Assembly (NCBI GenBank): GCA_018648945.1
Contig: JABGQJ010000318.1
Span: 1 to 8,346, forward strand
Length of the DNA stretch: 8,346 nucleotides
Direction: 5' to 3'
Origin: Victivallales bacterium
GTDB lineage: Bacteria > Verrucomicrobiota > Lentisphaeria > Oligosphaerales > Lenti-02
The position numbers and the translations under genes were made by a program. This document shows positions 1 to 6,798 of the stretch, one piece after another (within the stretch, counting starts at the first letter, position 1; each line of letters begins with the position of its first letter). The notes under the pieces were generated by a model. That model saw only the letters and a list, made by a program, of their open reading frames with translations, had not been told where the DNA came from and made no database searches.

Positions 1-228
1 GAGGTAGTTGTTGGCGGCCAGGGAGATCAGCTCGCGCTCCTGGCCCGTATCCTCCTCGCGCACCCTGACTGTGCATCCGGGGCCCGACAGCAGCGTCCGG
101 TGGTAGGAGTACTCGCCGCGCGACTTCAGCCCCTGGATGTAGTCGGCAAAGGGACCTGCTTTGTCGAGAAGGTCGGGCTCGTCGGGGTTGACAAAGTCAG
201 CAAGCGTACGGGTGTCGGGGCTGTCCAT
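1..228 (-). CDS. Alpha-oxoamine synthase family PLP enzyme (Kbl/SPT/BioF-like), N-terminal 76 codons only
   Basis: This is the start of a PLP-dependent fold-type I enzyme that joins an acyl-CoA to an amino acid with loss of CO2 (or does the reverse cleavage) in the cytoplasm. The visible part ends with LISLAANNYL. In this family the motif NNYLGL follows an N-terminal arm and a short beta-hairpin, and both fit here: residues 26-45 are helical, followed by a strand pair at about 50-70. The start is ATG at 226-228, preceded by a strong Shine-Dalgarno (TTGGAGGAG, about 7 bases upstream). It lies 28 bases downstream of the FadL-like gene on the same strand, so the two are probably co-transcribed. 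The substrate-defining and lysine-containing parts lie outside the window, so 2-amino-3-ketobutyrate CoA ligase, serine palmitoyltransferase and 8-amino-7-oxononanoate synthase cannot be told apart. The family call is fairly sure; the specific product is not. Confidence 0.8.
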   Translation of the reverse strand, partial: MDSPDTRTLADFVNPDEPDLLDKAGPFADYIQGLKSRGEYSYHRTLLSGPGCTVRVREEDTGQERELISLAANNYL

Positions 229-256
229 CAACGGGCTCCTCCAAGGGCGGCCAAAA

Positions 257-1507
257 TCAGAAGCGGCAGGTGACGCCCAGCGTGAAGCAGGGGGCCCATG
301 TCCGGTAGGTGCCATCCACATCGCCAAGAGGAGCACTGGCGTCGCTGTCGACGTCACGCGTTTCGTAGTAGACCACCTGGAGAGCGGTCTCAACGCTCAC
401 ATTCTCTGTCAGCTCGTAGCCGAATCCCACGGTGAAGAAGTGCATGTCGGTATCCGGCTGGGTCGGGTACCAGAGGGCATCAGGGGTTGCGTTCTCGTTG
501 TAGATGTAGCCGGCCCGCAGGGCCAGGGCCTCACTGTACTGGTACTGCACCCCGAACTTGTAGGCCAGCGTGTTCTCGTAGTCGCGCTCGATCCGGATCT
601 GCCCGCCGGGAGCCAGGGAAGCCAGAGGAGAGGCAGCCAGAGCGGGCACCTCTAGAACAACGTCGTCCACCTGCGACCAGTGAGTCCAATCCACGTTCAC
701 CTCGAAGGTCCAGGTGTCGTTCGGGCGGTAAGCGTAGCCAAGAACCACCGAGCCCGGATAGTCGAAGCTGGTCTCGAGGTCGTAGGCACCATCGAAGAAC
801 CCCGTGCCCCCAAGCGTCAGGTCGCCGTCGTAGTCAACCGTGAAGGCCTTGCGGTAGGTCGCCGCCACGCTGTGCCGCTCGTTGAGCTCGTAGCGAACGC
901 CGACGTTGAAGCCCCAGGCCTCGCCCGATCCCTCCACGTATGCATACGGGTCGGGGAAGATGGAGAGCAGTGCGCCAGGCAGCCGCTGCCGCTGGTCCAG
1001 TTCCGAGACATAGTAATCAAGGCCGGCACCGATGCTGAGACGGTCGGTGACCCGGTAGCCAAGGGCCACCGTGTAGTCGGCGATCATCAGGCTGGAGTAG
1101 TAACCGGCATAGCCGGCGAAACTATCGTCGGACCACCGCGAGGCAAGGCCATTCGGCAACGAGACGCCGAAGCCGAGGGTGAGGCGTTCGGTGCCCATGT
1201 CCCAGGTCCCGAAGAAGGAGGGGACGAGCTGCCACTCGTCCTCCATGTCGGTGCCGACGCCGGTGGGAGACGTGCGCTCGGTGTAGGCGTTGCACAGGGT
1301 GCCCTGCAGACTGATCTGCACGCCCCTCAGGTCGGGCAGTCCAGCCGGGTTGAAGGCCACGGCGCTCGGATCGTCGGCCTGCACGATGAACGCCTCGCCC
1401 ATGGCAGTCGCCTTGGCACTGCGCACACAGAGGATCTTGTACCCGTTCGCCGACACGGCACCCGCCGCCAGCAAGCTCGCCACCATCAGAATTTGCCGCT
1501 TCATCAT
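257..1507 (-). CDS. OmpP1/FadL family outer-membrane transport protein
   Basis: This is a predicted outer-membrane beta-barrel of the FadL family, whose members pass hydrophobic compounds such as long-chain fatty acids or aromatic hydrocarbons across the outer membrane. The N-terminus (MMKRQILMVASLLAAGAVSA, then NGYK) is a classic Sec signal peptide with a V-S-A cleavage site. The mature N-terminus carries the family hallmark: a 'SAKATAMGEAF' stretch, then ADDPSAVAFNPAGL, which corresponds to the hatch/plug region. The rest alternates polar and aromatic residues as amphipathic strands and ends in CRF, with the terminal phenylalanine expected of a barrel protein. Length is 416 residues, within the usual range. 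The ATG at 1507 and the next codon ATG at 1504 are both possible starts; AAAGGGTGG lies just upstream. An in-frame GTG at 1597 would put 30 non-signal residues ahead of the signal peptide and is unlikely. The alpha-oxoamine synthase gene follows after 28 bases. The substrate cannot be read from sequence. Confidence 0.9.
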   Translation of the reverse strand: MMKRQILMVASLLAAGAVSANGYKILCVRSAKATAMGEAFIVQADDPSAVAFNPAGLPDLRGVQISLQGTLCNAYTERTSPTGVGTDMEDEWQLVPSFFGTWDMGTERLTLGFGVSLPNGLASRWSDDSFAGYAGYYSSLMIADYTVALGYRVTDRLSIGAGLDYYVSELDQRQRLPGALLSIFPDPYAYVEGSGEAWGFNVGVRYELNERHSVAATYRKAFTVDYDGDLTLGGTGFFDGAYDLETSFDYPGSVVLGYAYRPNDTWTFEVNVDWTHWSQVDDVVLEVPALAASPLASLAPGGQIRIERDYENTLAYKFGVQYQYSEALALRAGYIYNENATPDALWYPTQPDTDMHFFTVGFGYELTENVSVETALQVVYYETRDVDSDASAPLGDVDGTYRTWAPCFTLGVTCRF

Positions 1508-1544
1508 GCCACCCTTTCGGTTCGAGGAACCATGTTCACTAGAC

Positions 1545-1572
1545 AAAAAAAGCACAGCCCCCATCGAGGCTG
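1545..1572 (-). terminator. Intrinsic terminator, proximal of a tandem pair, just upstream of the FadL-like gene
   Basis: On the minus strand CAGCCTC (1572-1566) pairs with GGGGCTG (1561-1555) as a 7-bp stem with one T-G pair and a GATG loop. TGC and seven Ts (1551-1545) follow. This is a textbook rho-independent shape. The T-tract ends only 37 bases before the FadL-like ATG at 1507, so it could be an attenuator as well as a simple end signal. Confidence 0.75.
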
Positions 1573-1595
1573 AAAAAACGAGACCCGCCGATCTC
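1573..1595 (-). terminator. Intrinsic terminator, distal of the tandem pair
   Basis: On the minus strand GAGATC (1595-1590) pairs with GGTCTC (1585-1580) through a GGCG tetraloop, followed by G and six Ts (1578-1573). The T-tract abuts the stem of the next terminator with no gap. The stem is short (6 bp, one T-G pair), so alone it would be moderate; in tandem the pair should be efficient. Confidence 0.65.
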
Positions 1596-1861
1596 ACAGA
1601 TGGTCCGCGCGTTAGGTGAACGCCCCCCTGTAGCCAGTCACCACTCCCCCCCCGGCGTAACGACTTGTGCTCCGCGCATCTCCTTGATTCGTGTTCTCAG
1701 CGGGTGGCAGCCACCAATCTGGCGGGCCCACACCGGTCGGTTCGGACATCCGCAGCAGCCATGCACCACGGTAGAGTACATTGCCGCGCGCCCTGCCCAA
1801 TTCAACCTGGGAACGGCCCTTTTTCGGGGGCGGTGTCGCGGATTCCCTGCCAGCGGGGAAC

Positions 1862-3946
1862 CTACTTCTTCGCCCCTCCCGCCTGGCGAGGATGGACGTC
1901 ATCCTCGGTGCCAGCCTTCCCGTCGGGACCGACCGAGTAGAGAGTATAGGTGCCGCTCTCGATCAACTCGTAGACAATGCCATGCCCCCACGGGTCCATC
2001 TGGTCCAACGGCTTGCGCAGATACTCCTTCGCCTCGGGTTCCTCCGAACGCAGCGCAGAGACCAGCGCATCGGCGGCAGGATAGGTGCCGCTTTCCGCCT
2101 TGTACGCGGCCAGCGCGCCCGCAATCCCGTCCACCTCTGCCTGCGCACAGGTCTGCTTCGCCCGCGCATCACTGGGCTTGGGGGCCCATGCATAGAGCCC
2201 GAACATGAGGGCAAACGCCACGCAGTAGACTGCCAGCCAAGTCCATCCGGACCCCACAATGCGCTCGGTCCACGACCCCGTCACGCCGCCTTCGCTCAGC
2301 TCTTCCTCTTCGCTCTCGGGCACCAGAGCCGGCACTGCGAAGTAGCAGCCGATCACGAAACTCATGACCAGGGCAAGGAAGATGAACACGTTGCCGGGTT
2401 TCGGCAAGGCGGACTCAAACACGGAACACAGGACGAACCCCACCAGCGAGGCAGCCGCCCACATCACGCCAAACCGACCGGACGCGCTGGGGGCGCTCTT
2501 CGTTCGCCCTTCCGCATCAAACACGGTCTTGCCCTTGATGGCGGCAGACTTGGCCTTCACAGCCTGGCCGAGGTACGTCCCCGCGACCAGCGCGGCCGCC
2601 GAGATCGGGAAGGACAGAATCGCCTGGTTCGCCCCGTCAACCTTCATCACGAAGACCATCAAGAAGTTCATGCCAATGCCAACGATGCCAGCCGCAACCG
2701 CGCCCCAGGTATTCGCCTTCTTCCAGAACAATGCCCCAGCCACAATGACAAAGATCGGCGGCTCGAAGAAGCCCATGAGGTTGAAGACGGTATTGATGAT
2801 GCCGCTCTTCGCGGCCACAAAGGCGAAGGCGATGCCCACCAAGCCGCCGATCAGCATGGCGACGCGAGCCACCCACATGTAGTGCTTCGTGCCCTTGCCG
2901 GGAACAAACCGCCGGTAGAAGTCATGCTGAGCCAGGGTCGACAGCGAACTGAGCAAGGCGCTGGCGGTGGAGTTCGATGCCGCGATCAGGCTGGCCAGGA
3001 TCAGACCAGCCAAGCCCGCTGGTAGGAAATCGTGAAGCAGGAAAGGCAACACATTGTCGCCGACGACAATGCCGCCGTAGAGCACCGAGCCACAGATGCC
3101 GGGGATGATGAAGGAAAGCGTCAGCGGACCGGTCATCAGCGCCGCCAGGATCACGCCGCGGGAGGCCGCCCGCACGCTGCGACCCGCGAAGGACCGCTGG
3201 ACCATGTACTGGCTCGTACACCAATAGGGGAGGCCGAGCATGACAAACATGATGATGTGCCGCCAGTTCGGCCAGATGCCCGAGGCCCCAGCCCGCCAGA
3301 ACACGAAGGAATCGGGCCGCGCCGCGTAGAGAGCACTCAGGCCACCCACCTGCTTCAGCGCCAGAGGAGCGAGAATCAGGCCGCCCAGGATCATGATGAA
3401 CGCCTGGATCACCGAGGAGTAGGCCGCGCCGAGAAGACCGGAGAAGAGGCAATAGACGAGCACCCCGCCGCCGACAAAGATAATCAGGCTCTGGGTCGGC
3501 ACATTCAGCACGGGAGAGAGGACTCTCGAAAGCGTGCACATGCCCACGCCTGCGAAACAGGCATAGTAGAGAATCCACAGCCCCGCCGGCAGCAACCGCA
3601 TGAGCACGCCATACCTCTCCTCGAGGTACTCGGAGATGGTGGTGATGCGCATGCGGCGCAGATGCGGCACGAAGAACAGGGCGCTCATCGACGCGATCAG
3701 GTTCCCCGTCCAAGCGATCAGCAAAACCGAGACCCCGCCCCCAGCGTAGGCCGCGCCAGCTGGTCCCACCAGGTAGATGGCAGCCACGTTCGTGCTCATG
3801 ATCGAGCCGGCGATCACCCACTTGTTGAGCGAGCGCCCCGCCAGGAAGAAATCGTCCTCGCTCTTCACATAGCGCTTGAGGTAGATCCCCAGTGCCATCA
3901 TGCTGAGCAGATATACGAACACGACGATGGCGTTTGCGGTGAACAT
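1862..3946 (-). CDS. Sodium:solute symporter (SSS family) with C-terminal GspG-like pseudopilin domain
   Basis: This is an inner-membrane Na+-coupled uptake protein of the SSS/SGLT family with an unusual tail. The core (about residues 1-465) has a dozen or more hydrophobic helices. It carries family landmarks: DDFFLAGRSLNKWVIAGS (31-48) after the first helix, and GLAGLILASLIAASNSTASA (311-330) followed by LSSLSTLAQHDFYRRF, matching the conserved helix with small hydroxyl residues that line the second sodium site. Further hydrophobic segments lie at about 492-510, 518-541 and 567-587. Residues 597-685 then resemble the globular part of GspG: ALAAYKAESGTYP (611-623), LRKPLDQMDPWG (643-654) and YTLYSVGPDGKAGTEDD (667-683), with the acidic loop that binds calcium in GspG. 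At 694 residues it is longer than typical SSS proteins. The ATG at 3946 has GAGGA about 10 bases upstream. The transported substrate is not predictable. The SSS call is secure; the tail assignment rests on motif similarity. Confidence 0.9.
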   Translation of the reverse strand: MFTANAIVVFVYLLSMMALGIYLKRYVKSEDDFFLAGRSLNKWVIAGSIMSTNVAAIYLVGPAGAAYAGGGVSVLLIAWTGNLIASMSALFFVPHLRRMRITTISEYLEERYGVLMRLLPAGLWILYYACFAGVGMCTLSRVLSPVLNVPTQSLIIFVGGGVLVYCLFSGLLGAAYSSVIQAFIMILGGLILAPLALKQVGGLSALYAARPDSFVFWRAGASGIWPNWRHIIMFVMLGLPYWCTSQYMVQRSFAGRSVRAASRGVILAALMTGPLTLSFIIPGICGSVLYGGIVVGDNVLPFLLHDFLPAGLAGLILASLIAASNSTASALLSSLSTLAQHDFYRRFVPGKGTKHYMWVARVAMLIGGLVGIAFAFVAAKSGIINTVFNLMGFFEPPIFVIVAGALFWKKANTWGAVAAGIVGIGMNFLMVFVMKVDGANQAILSFPISAAALVAGTYLGQAVKAKSAAIKGKTVFDAEGRTKSAPSASGRFGVMWAAASLVGFVLCSVFESALPKPGNVFIFLALVMSFVIGCYFAVPALVPESEEEELSEGGVTGSWTERIVGSGWTWLAVYCVAFALMFGLYAWAPKPSDARAKQTCAQAEVDGIAGALAAYKAESGTYPAADALVSALRSEEPEAKEYLRKPLDQMDPWGHGIVYELIESGTYTLYSVGPDGKAGTEDDVHPRQAGGAKK

Positions 3947-4013
3947 GCGTGGCGAGTCCTCTGTGGCGGTCGGGGAGGTCGGCTCCGGATCACGGCGAGT
4001 CAGACGTCACCGT

Positions 4014-4041
4014 ACTATGTCACCCGCGCGGTCGCCTGCAA
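4014..4041 (-). promoter_or_regulatory. Candidate sigma70-type promoter for the symporter gene
   Basis: On the minus strand TTGCAG (4041-4036) and CATAGT (4019-4014) are separated by 16 bases. The -35 matches only its TTG half and the -10 matches four of six positions, so it is weak. It lies after the mscS terminator and about 70 bases ahead of the symporter ATG, which is where a promoter for a separate unit is needed. The rest of the gap (3947-4065) shows nothing else convincing. Confidence 0.3.
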
Positions 4042-4065
4042 TCGATCGCGTTCCAGGAAGCCGAC

Positions 4066-4105
4066 AAAAATGGAAAGCCGTCTCGGCACGGAGCCGAGAC
4101 GGCTT
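4066..4105 (-). terminator. Strong rho-independent terminator after mscS
   Basis: A perfect 13-bp stem (AAGCCGTCTCGGC at 4105-4093 with its complement at 4087-4075, minus strand) closes a 5-base loop. TCCA and five Ts (4070-4066) follow. It starts 26 bases after the mscS stop codon, so it ends that transcript and separates it from the symporter gene. Confidence 0.92.
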
Positions 4106-4130
4106 GGGTCGCTTCAGAAGCGGGAAGAGG

Positions 4131-5027
4131 CTAGGCCTCCTTGGGCGCGCCGTCGAAATGAACGTCCATCTGCGGGAACGGAATCTCGATGCCAGCGGCG
4201 TCCAGGCCTTCCTTGATCGCCCGGTTCGCCCGGAAGAACACATTCCAGTACTCCGCCGTCTCGCACCACGGGCGAACCACGAAGTTCACACTGGAATCGG
4301 CCATCTCGACCACTTCCACCGTCACGCCCGGATCCTCCAGCACGCCCTCGCAGGCCGCAACTGCCGCCAGGATGGCATCCCGCGCCTTGCCGATATCCTC
4401 GCCGTAGGCGATGCCGGCAGTCAGATCGACGCGGCGGGTATCCAGTGCCGTGTAGTTGGTGATCGGACTGCCCCAGACGGTCTTGTTCGGGGCCACCACC
4501 TTCTTGTTGTCCGGCGTCGTGAGGGTCGTGGCCATCATGTTCGTCTCCTTGACCACACCCACGATCCCGCCGATCTCCACAAAGTCACCAATGTGGAAAG
4601 GCGCGTTCAGCGCCAGCATGATGCCGGACGCCAAATTGCCGAGCGCGTCCTGGAACGCAAAGCCAAGAATGAAACCGCTCACGCCCAGGCCAGCCACGAA
4701 GGGGCCGACCTCGACGCCGAATCGGCTCACGCCCACCAGCACCACCAGGATCCAGAGGATCTTGTTCACCACATTGACGGTGAAGTTCACCATCAACTCG
4801 CTGACATTCTTCGGCTTGCTCAGCGAGGCCCTCGTGGCCTTGCACGCCCAACCGATGAGGAACTTGCCGACCAGAAGAATGATCAGGAACGCCACCACGT
4901 TGACGCCAAACTCGCGACCATTCGTCACGACCCATTCCCAGGCGTCCGACGCGGCAGCCCCCTCGTTCTCGAAGACGTCTCCAACCGCGCCAACAACCAC
5001 ACTTGTCACCGGCATCTGGAATAGCAT
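4131..5027 (-). CDS. mscS: MscS-family small-conductance mechanosensitive channel
   Basis: This is a homo-oligomeric inner-membrane channel that opens under membrane tension and releases solutes during hypo-osmotic shock. The 298-residue length is close to E. coli MscS (286). Hydrophobic segments lie at about 41-60 and 88-103. The pore helix region follows at about 107-140 (FVAGLGVSGFILGFAFQDAL, then GNLASGIMLAL), rich in packed Gly/Ala as in MscS TM3. The beta domain begins with FHIGDFVEIGG (144-154) and TTPDNKKVVAPNK (170-182), and the C-terminal alpha/beta domain ends with the hallmark GIEIPFPQMDVHF (279-291). ATG at 5027 is chosen because AAGGAG lies about 10 bases upstream. The longer reading frame from 5120 would add 31 residues encoded partly by C-homopolymers and unlike any channel N-terminus. 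A strong terminator follows. Upstream is an aspartokinase gene that may share its transcript. Confidence 0.93.
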   Translation of the reverse strand: MLFQMPVTSVVVGAVGDVFENEGAAASDAWEWVVTNGREFGVNVVAFLIILLVGKFLIGWACKATRASLSKPKNVSELMVNFTVNVVNKILWILVVLVGVSRFGVEVGPFVAGLGVSGFILGFAFQDALGNLASGIMLALNAPFHIGDFVEIGGIVGVVKETNMMATTLTTPDNKKVVAPNKTVWGSPITNYTALDTRRVDLTAGIAYGEDIGKARDAILAAVAACEGVLEDPGVTVEVVEMADSSVNFVVRPWCETAEYWNVFFRANRAIKEGLDAAGIEIPFPQMDVHFDGAPKEA

Positions 5028-5058
5028 TGCTTTCGTGCTCCTTGATCTCGACAGGAAA

Positions 5059-5075
5059 GGGGGGGAAGGGGGGGG
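5059..5075 (+). repeat. Paired G homopolymers (G7-AA-G8) in the mscS leader
   Basis: The plus strand has seven Gs (5059-5065), AA, then eight Gs (5068-5075). In the mscS mRNA this is a pyrimidine tract of C8-TT-C7-TTT about 30 to 50 bases ahead of the start codon. Such tracts are prone to length change by slippage, and the plus strand could fold into a G-quadruplex. No function is shown. Confidence 0.6.
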
Positions 5076-5237
5076 ACAACTCCACGGATCAACGTGCCAG
5101 ACTGACACAATGATCACCATATAGGTTCCCGCGCAAGTAGCAATAGACCACGCGGGATGCCAAGACGCCCGTTTTCTCCGGGGCCGGTGGGAGCTTCGCC
5201 TCGCGGGCGAGGGAATCCAGACCCGGATCTGTGGGCT

Positions 5238-5313
5238 CAGTGGACCGAGTGGACTCAGTCGCGCCCCTGACGGGCGCGAGAATTCCGTCCACTGGGTTCC
5301 ACTCCGTCCACTG
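5238..5313. repeat. Nested inverted repeat downstream of the aspartokinase
   Basis: The outer arms are 5238-5253 (CAGTGGACCGAGTGGA) and 5298-5313 (TCCACTCCGTCCACTG), complementary at 15 of 16 positions. Inside them is a perfect 8-bp hairpin, TCGCGCCC (5259-5266) with GGGCGCGA (5272-5279) and a 5-base loop. The 10-mer CCGTCCACTG also occurs twice (5285-5294 and 5304-5313). The structure begins 9 bases after the aspartokinase stop and could be its transcript end, but there is no T-tract on either strand. The rest of the gap (5028-5237) holds a CCCGCG/CGCGGG inverted repeat (5128-5133 and 5151-5156) and a TATATG-like -10 near 5120 with no good -35. Confidence 0.7.
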
Positions 5314-5322
5314 CGCGCCCGT

Positions 5323-6723
5323 CTACTCGACGAATTCGCGGTGCAGGGCGGTCTGGGCGGGTTCGAAGTCCTCGCGACGGACGATGAACTGCATGTTCAC
5401 CTGGCGCATCGCCTGGCCGAGACCGAGGACGTTGATCCCTTCTGTGGCCAGTGCGTTCGCGGCGCGGGAGAGGAAGCCCGGAAGGGCCATGTTGGTGCCG
5501 ATCACGGAGACAATGGCCACCGGCGACACGGTCACGCTGGCACCGGGGAAGGCTGCCTCGATGCTGCGCACACAGCCCGGCAGGCCGGCTTCCTTCGCAC
5601 GCACAAAGTGGGTGATGGTATTGGCGTTCGTGTTCTTGGCAATGTAGCTGATCTCGGCATCCCGCAGGTGTTCGAGCAACCGGTAGTCGTAGCCGACCTC
5701 CCCCACCATCTCGGGGTCGTGCACCTCGATGGCGATCACGTCGTCGCGCCCGCAGATGATCTCCACCCTCGGATCGGGGGAGACGTAGCCGCGCTCGATG
5801 GTGGTGCCCGGGTGGGTGGGATCGAAGGCATTCATGACCCGGATCGGGATGTCGCGGAGCTCCATCTCCTTCGATGCCTTGGAGTGGATCGCCTCCATGT
5901 CCAGATCCGACAGCTGATCGGCGATATCGAAGTTGGTGGCCCCGATCACCTGCACCCGGTCGGCCCCGATCAGGACGGGATCGCCCGTGCTCAGATGGTA
6001 CTCCTTGTGGATGATGCCCTCGCGCGCCTGGGTGAGCACGGCAACCTTGCTGAAGGTGATTTCGCTGTAGCCGCGGTCGAACCGGGTCATGATCCCTTCG
6101 TCGTACTTCACGTAGCCGGTGACGATCGGCATCTCGCTGGCGAAGTCCACCCCCTCGAAGGCGGCGCTGATCGCCTCGTCCAACCCGGTCAACTCGGTGT
6201 CGCGCCAACCGGTGAGATCCACGAACCGGGCATTGACGCCATGGGCGCGGAGGATCAGGGCCGAGTTGTGGGCGCTGTGGGCCTCCCCCACGGCGCTGAG
6301 CAGCTCGCGCGTGGCGGCCAGGTAGGTCTCCTTCGGGAAATGCCCGTAGGAGCCGATTCGCTGGACATCTTCCAGGCAGTCGCGAATACCGGCCAGGCGC
6401 TCGTTCACGAACCGGTCGGCCGCCTCCTGGCCCAGCCCGATATCGGCGAAGGCGCTGTTGAACTCGAGCATCTTCTCGCGGACCGCCTCCAGGCCGTCCC
6501 GCCAGCCGTCGTTCCCCTCGGCGAACGCGCCGTAGACCCCGGGCGCGCCCGTTTTCTTGTTCTCCAGCAGCAGGTTGGTGATGCCGCCGTAGGCGGATAC
6601 CACGAAGATGCGGTTGTAGAGCGCGCTCCCTTGCCGGTCAGCGATGATCACGTTCCGCATGATCTCGCCAAAGCGGCTCATGGAGGAGCCGCCGATCTTC
6701 TCGACGGTATGTTGGCCTGCCAT
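5323..6723 (-). CDS. lysC: Aspartate kinase, ectoine-type (Ask_Ect-like) form
   Basis: This enzyme phosphorylates L-aspartate with ATP in the cytoplasm, the first step to lysine, threonine, methionine and, in some bacteria, ectoine. The kinase domain (about 5-290) starts with VEKIGGSSMSRF (8-18), the variant of KFGGTS. It continues with IFVVSAYGGITNLLLE (39-54), RFDRGYSEITFSKVAVL (214-230) in place of the usual GRGGSDTTA region, and HKEYHLSTGDPVLIGADRV (239-257), equivalent to the TDVDGVYTADP segment. Two ACT-like domains follow at about 328-398 and 402-464; the second has IVSVIGTNMALPG and EGINVLGLGQ. The KIGGSS/DRGYSE/HKE pattern is, to my recollection, that of the aspartokinases found with ectoine genes, but no ectABC gene is visible here. 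Length is 466 residues, normal for a monofunctional enzyme. ATG at 6723 has GAGG 9 bases upstream. lysC is the general symbol; the isozyme role is unknown. Confidence 0.92.
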   Translation of the reverse strand: MAGQHTVEKIGGSSMSRFGEIMRNVIIADRQGSALYNRIFVVSAYGGITNLLLENKKTGAPGVYGAFAEGNDGWRDGLEAVREKMLEFNSAFADIGLGQEAADRFVNERLAGIRDCLEDVQRIGSYGHFPKETYLAATRELLSAVGEAHSAHNSALILRAHGVNARFVDLTGWRDTELTGLDEAISAAFEGVDFASEMPIVTGYVKYDEGIMTRFDRGYSEITFSKVAVLTQAREGIIHKEYHLSTGDPVLIGADRVQVIGATNFDIADQLSDLDMEAIHSKASKEMELRDIPIRVMNAFDPTHPGTTIERGYVSPDPRVEIICGRDDVIAIEVHDPEMVGEVGYDYRLLEHLRDAEISYIAKNTNANTITHFVRAKEAGLPGCVRSIEAAFPGASVTVSPVAIVSVIGTNMALPGFLSRAANALATEGINVLGLGQAMRQVNMQFIVRREDFEPAQTALHREFVE

Positions 6724-6798
6724 CGTCTGGCCTCGTGCGTGGTGGTGCTGTGTAGTCGGGGTAACGGGGACAATGCCCCGGTCGCGTGCGAACCCACG

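Larger units (their letters stand above)
1508..1861 (-). other. 354-base intergenic region between the symporter and the FadL-like gene; possible structured leader
   Basis: No credible gene is seen here. Read on the minus strand, it begins right after the symporter stop with a weak hairpin without T-tract (TTCCC/GGGAA, 1860-1856 with 1847-1843). It also holds a GGTGG/CCACC hairpin (1715-1703), a run of eight Gs (1653-1646), and finally the tandem terminators. No strong sigma70 promoter for the FadL-like gene was found. The best attempt, TTGAAT near 1800 with a TGTACT-like -10, has a 19-base spacer and is weak. The length and the terminal terminators would fit either a long 3' UTR or an attenuated leader RNA. 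It matches no riboswitch class I recognise. Confidence 0.5.

Noticed and set aside
680..1573. Plus-strand open frame opposite the FadL-like gene
   Set aside because: It is a shadow of the barrel gene: no domain, no good ribosome-binding site, and the opposite strand has signal peptide, family motif and terminal phenylalanine.
1508..1597. Upstream GTG start for the FadL-like protein at 1597
   Set aside because: It would place 30 residues ahead of a canonical signal peptide and its codons coincide with the tandem terminators.
1695..1715. CTGAGA next to a hairpin (minus strand), reminiscent of a TPP riboswitch
   Set aside because: The second conserved TPP element (the CCTGAT...GGATAATGCCAGCG region) is absent downstream and the neighbouring genes have no thiamine link.
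1612..1902. Small minus-strand open frame of 96 codons between symporter and FadL-like gene
   Set aside because: It overlaps the symporter 3' end, has no domain or good ribosome-binding site, and its composition is that of noncoding GC-rich sequence.
1781..4216. Long plus-strand open frames (1781-3025 and 3032-4216) opposite the symporter
   Set aside because: They lie antisense to a clear transporter gene, have the low-complexity H/R/Q/D-rich composition of reverse-strand readings of GC-rich genes, and show no recognisable domain.
5028..5120. N-terminal extension of the MscS frame to an ATG at 5120
   Set aside because: The added 31 residues are encoded partly by C-homopolymers, resemble no channel N-terminus, and the ATG at 5027 has a good AAGGAG site.
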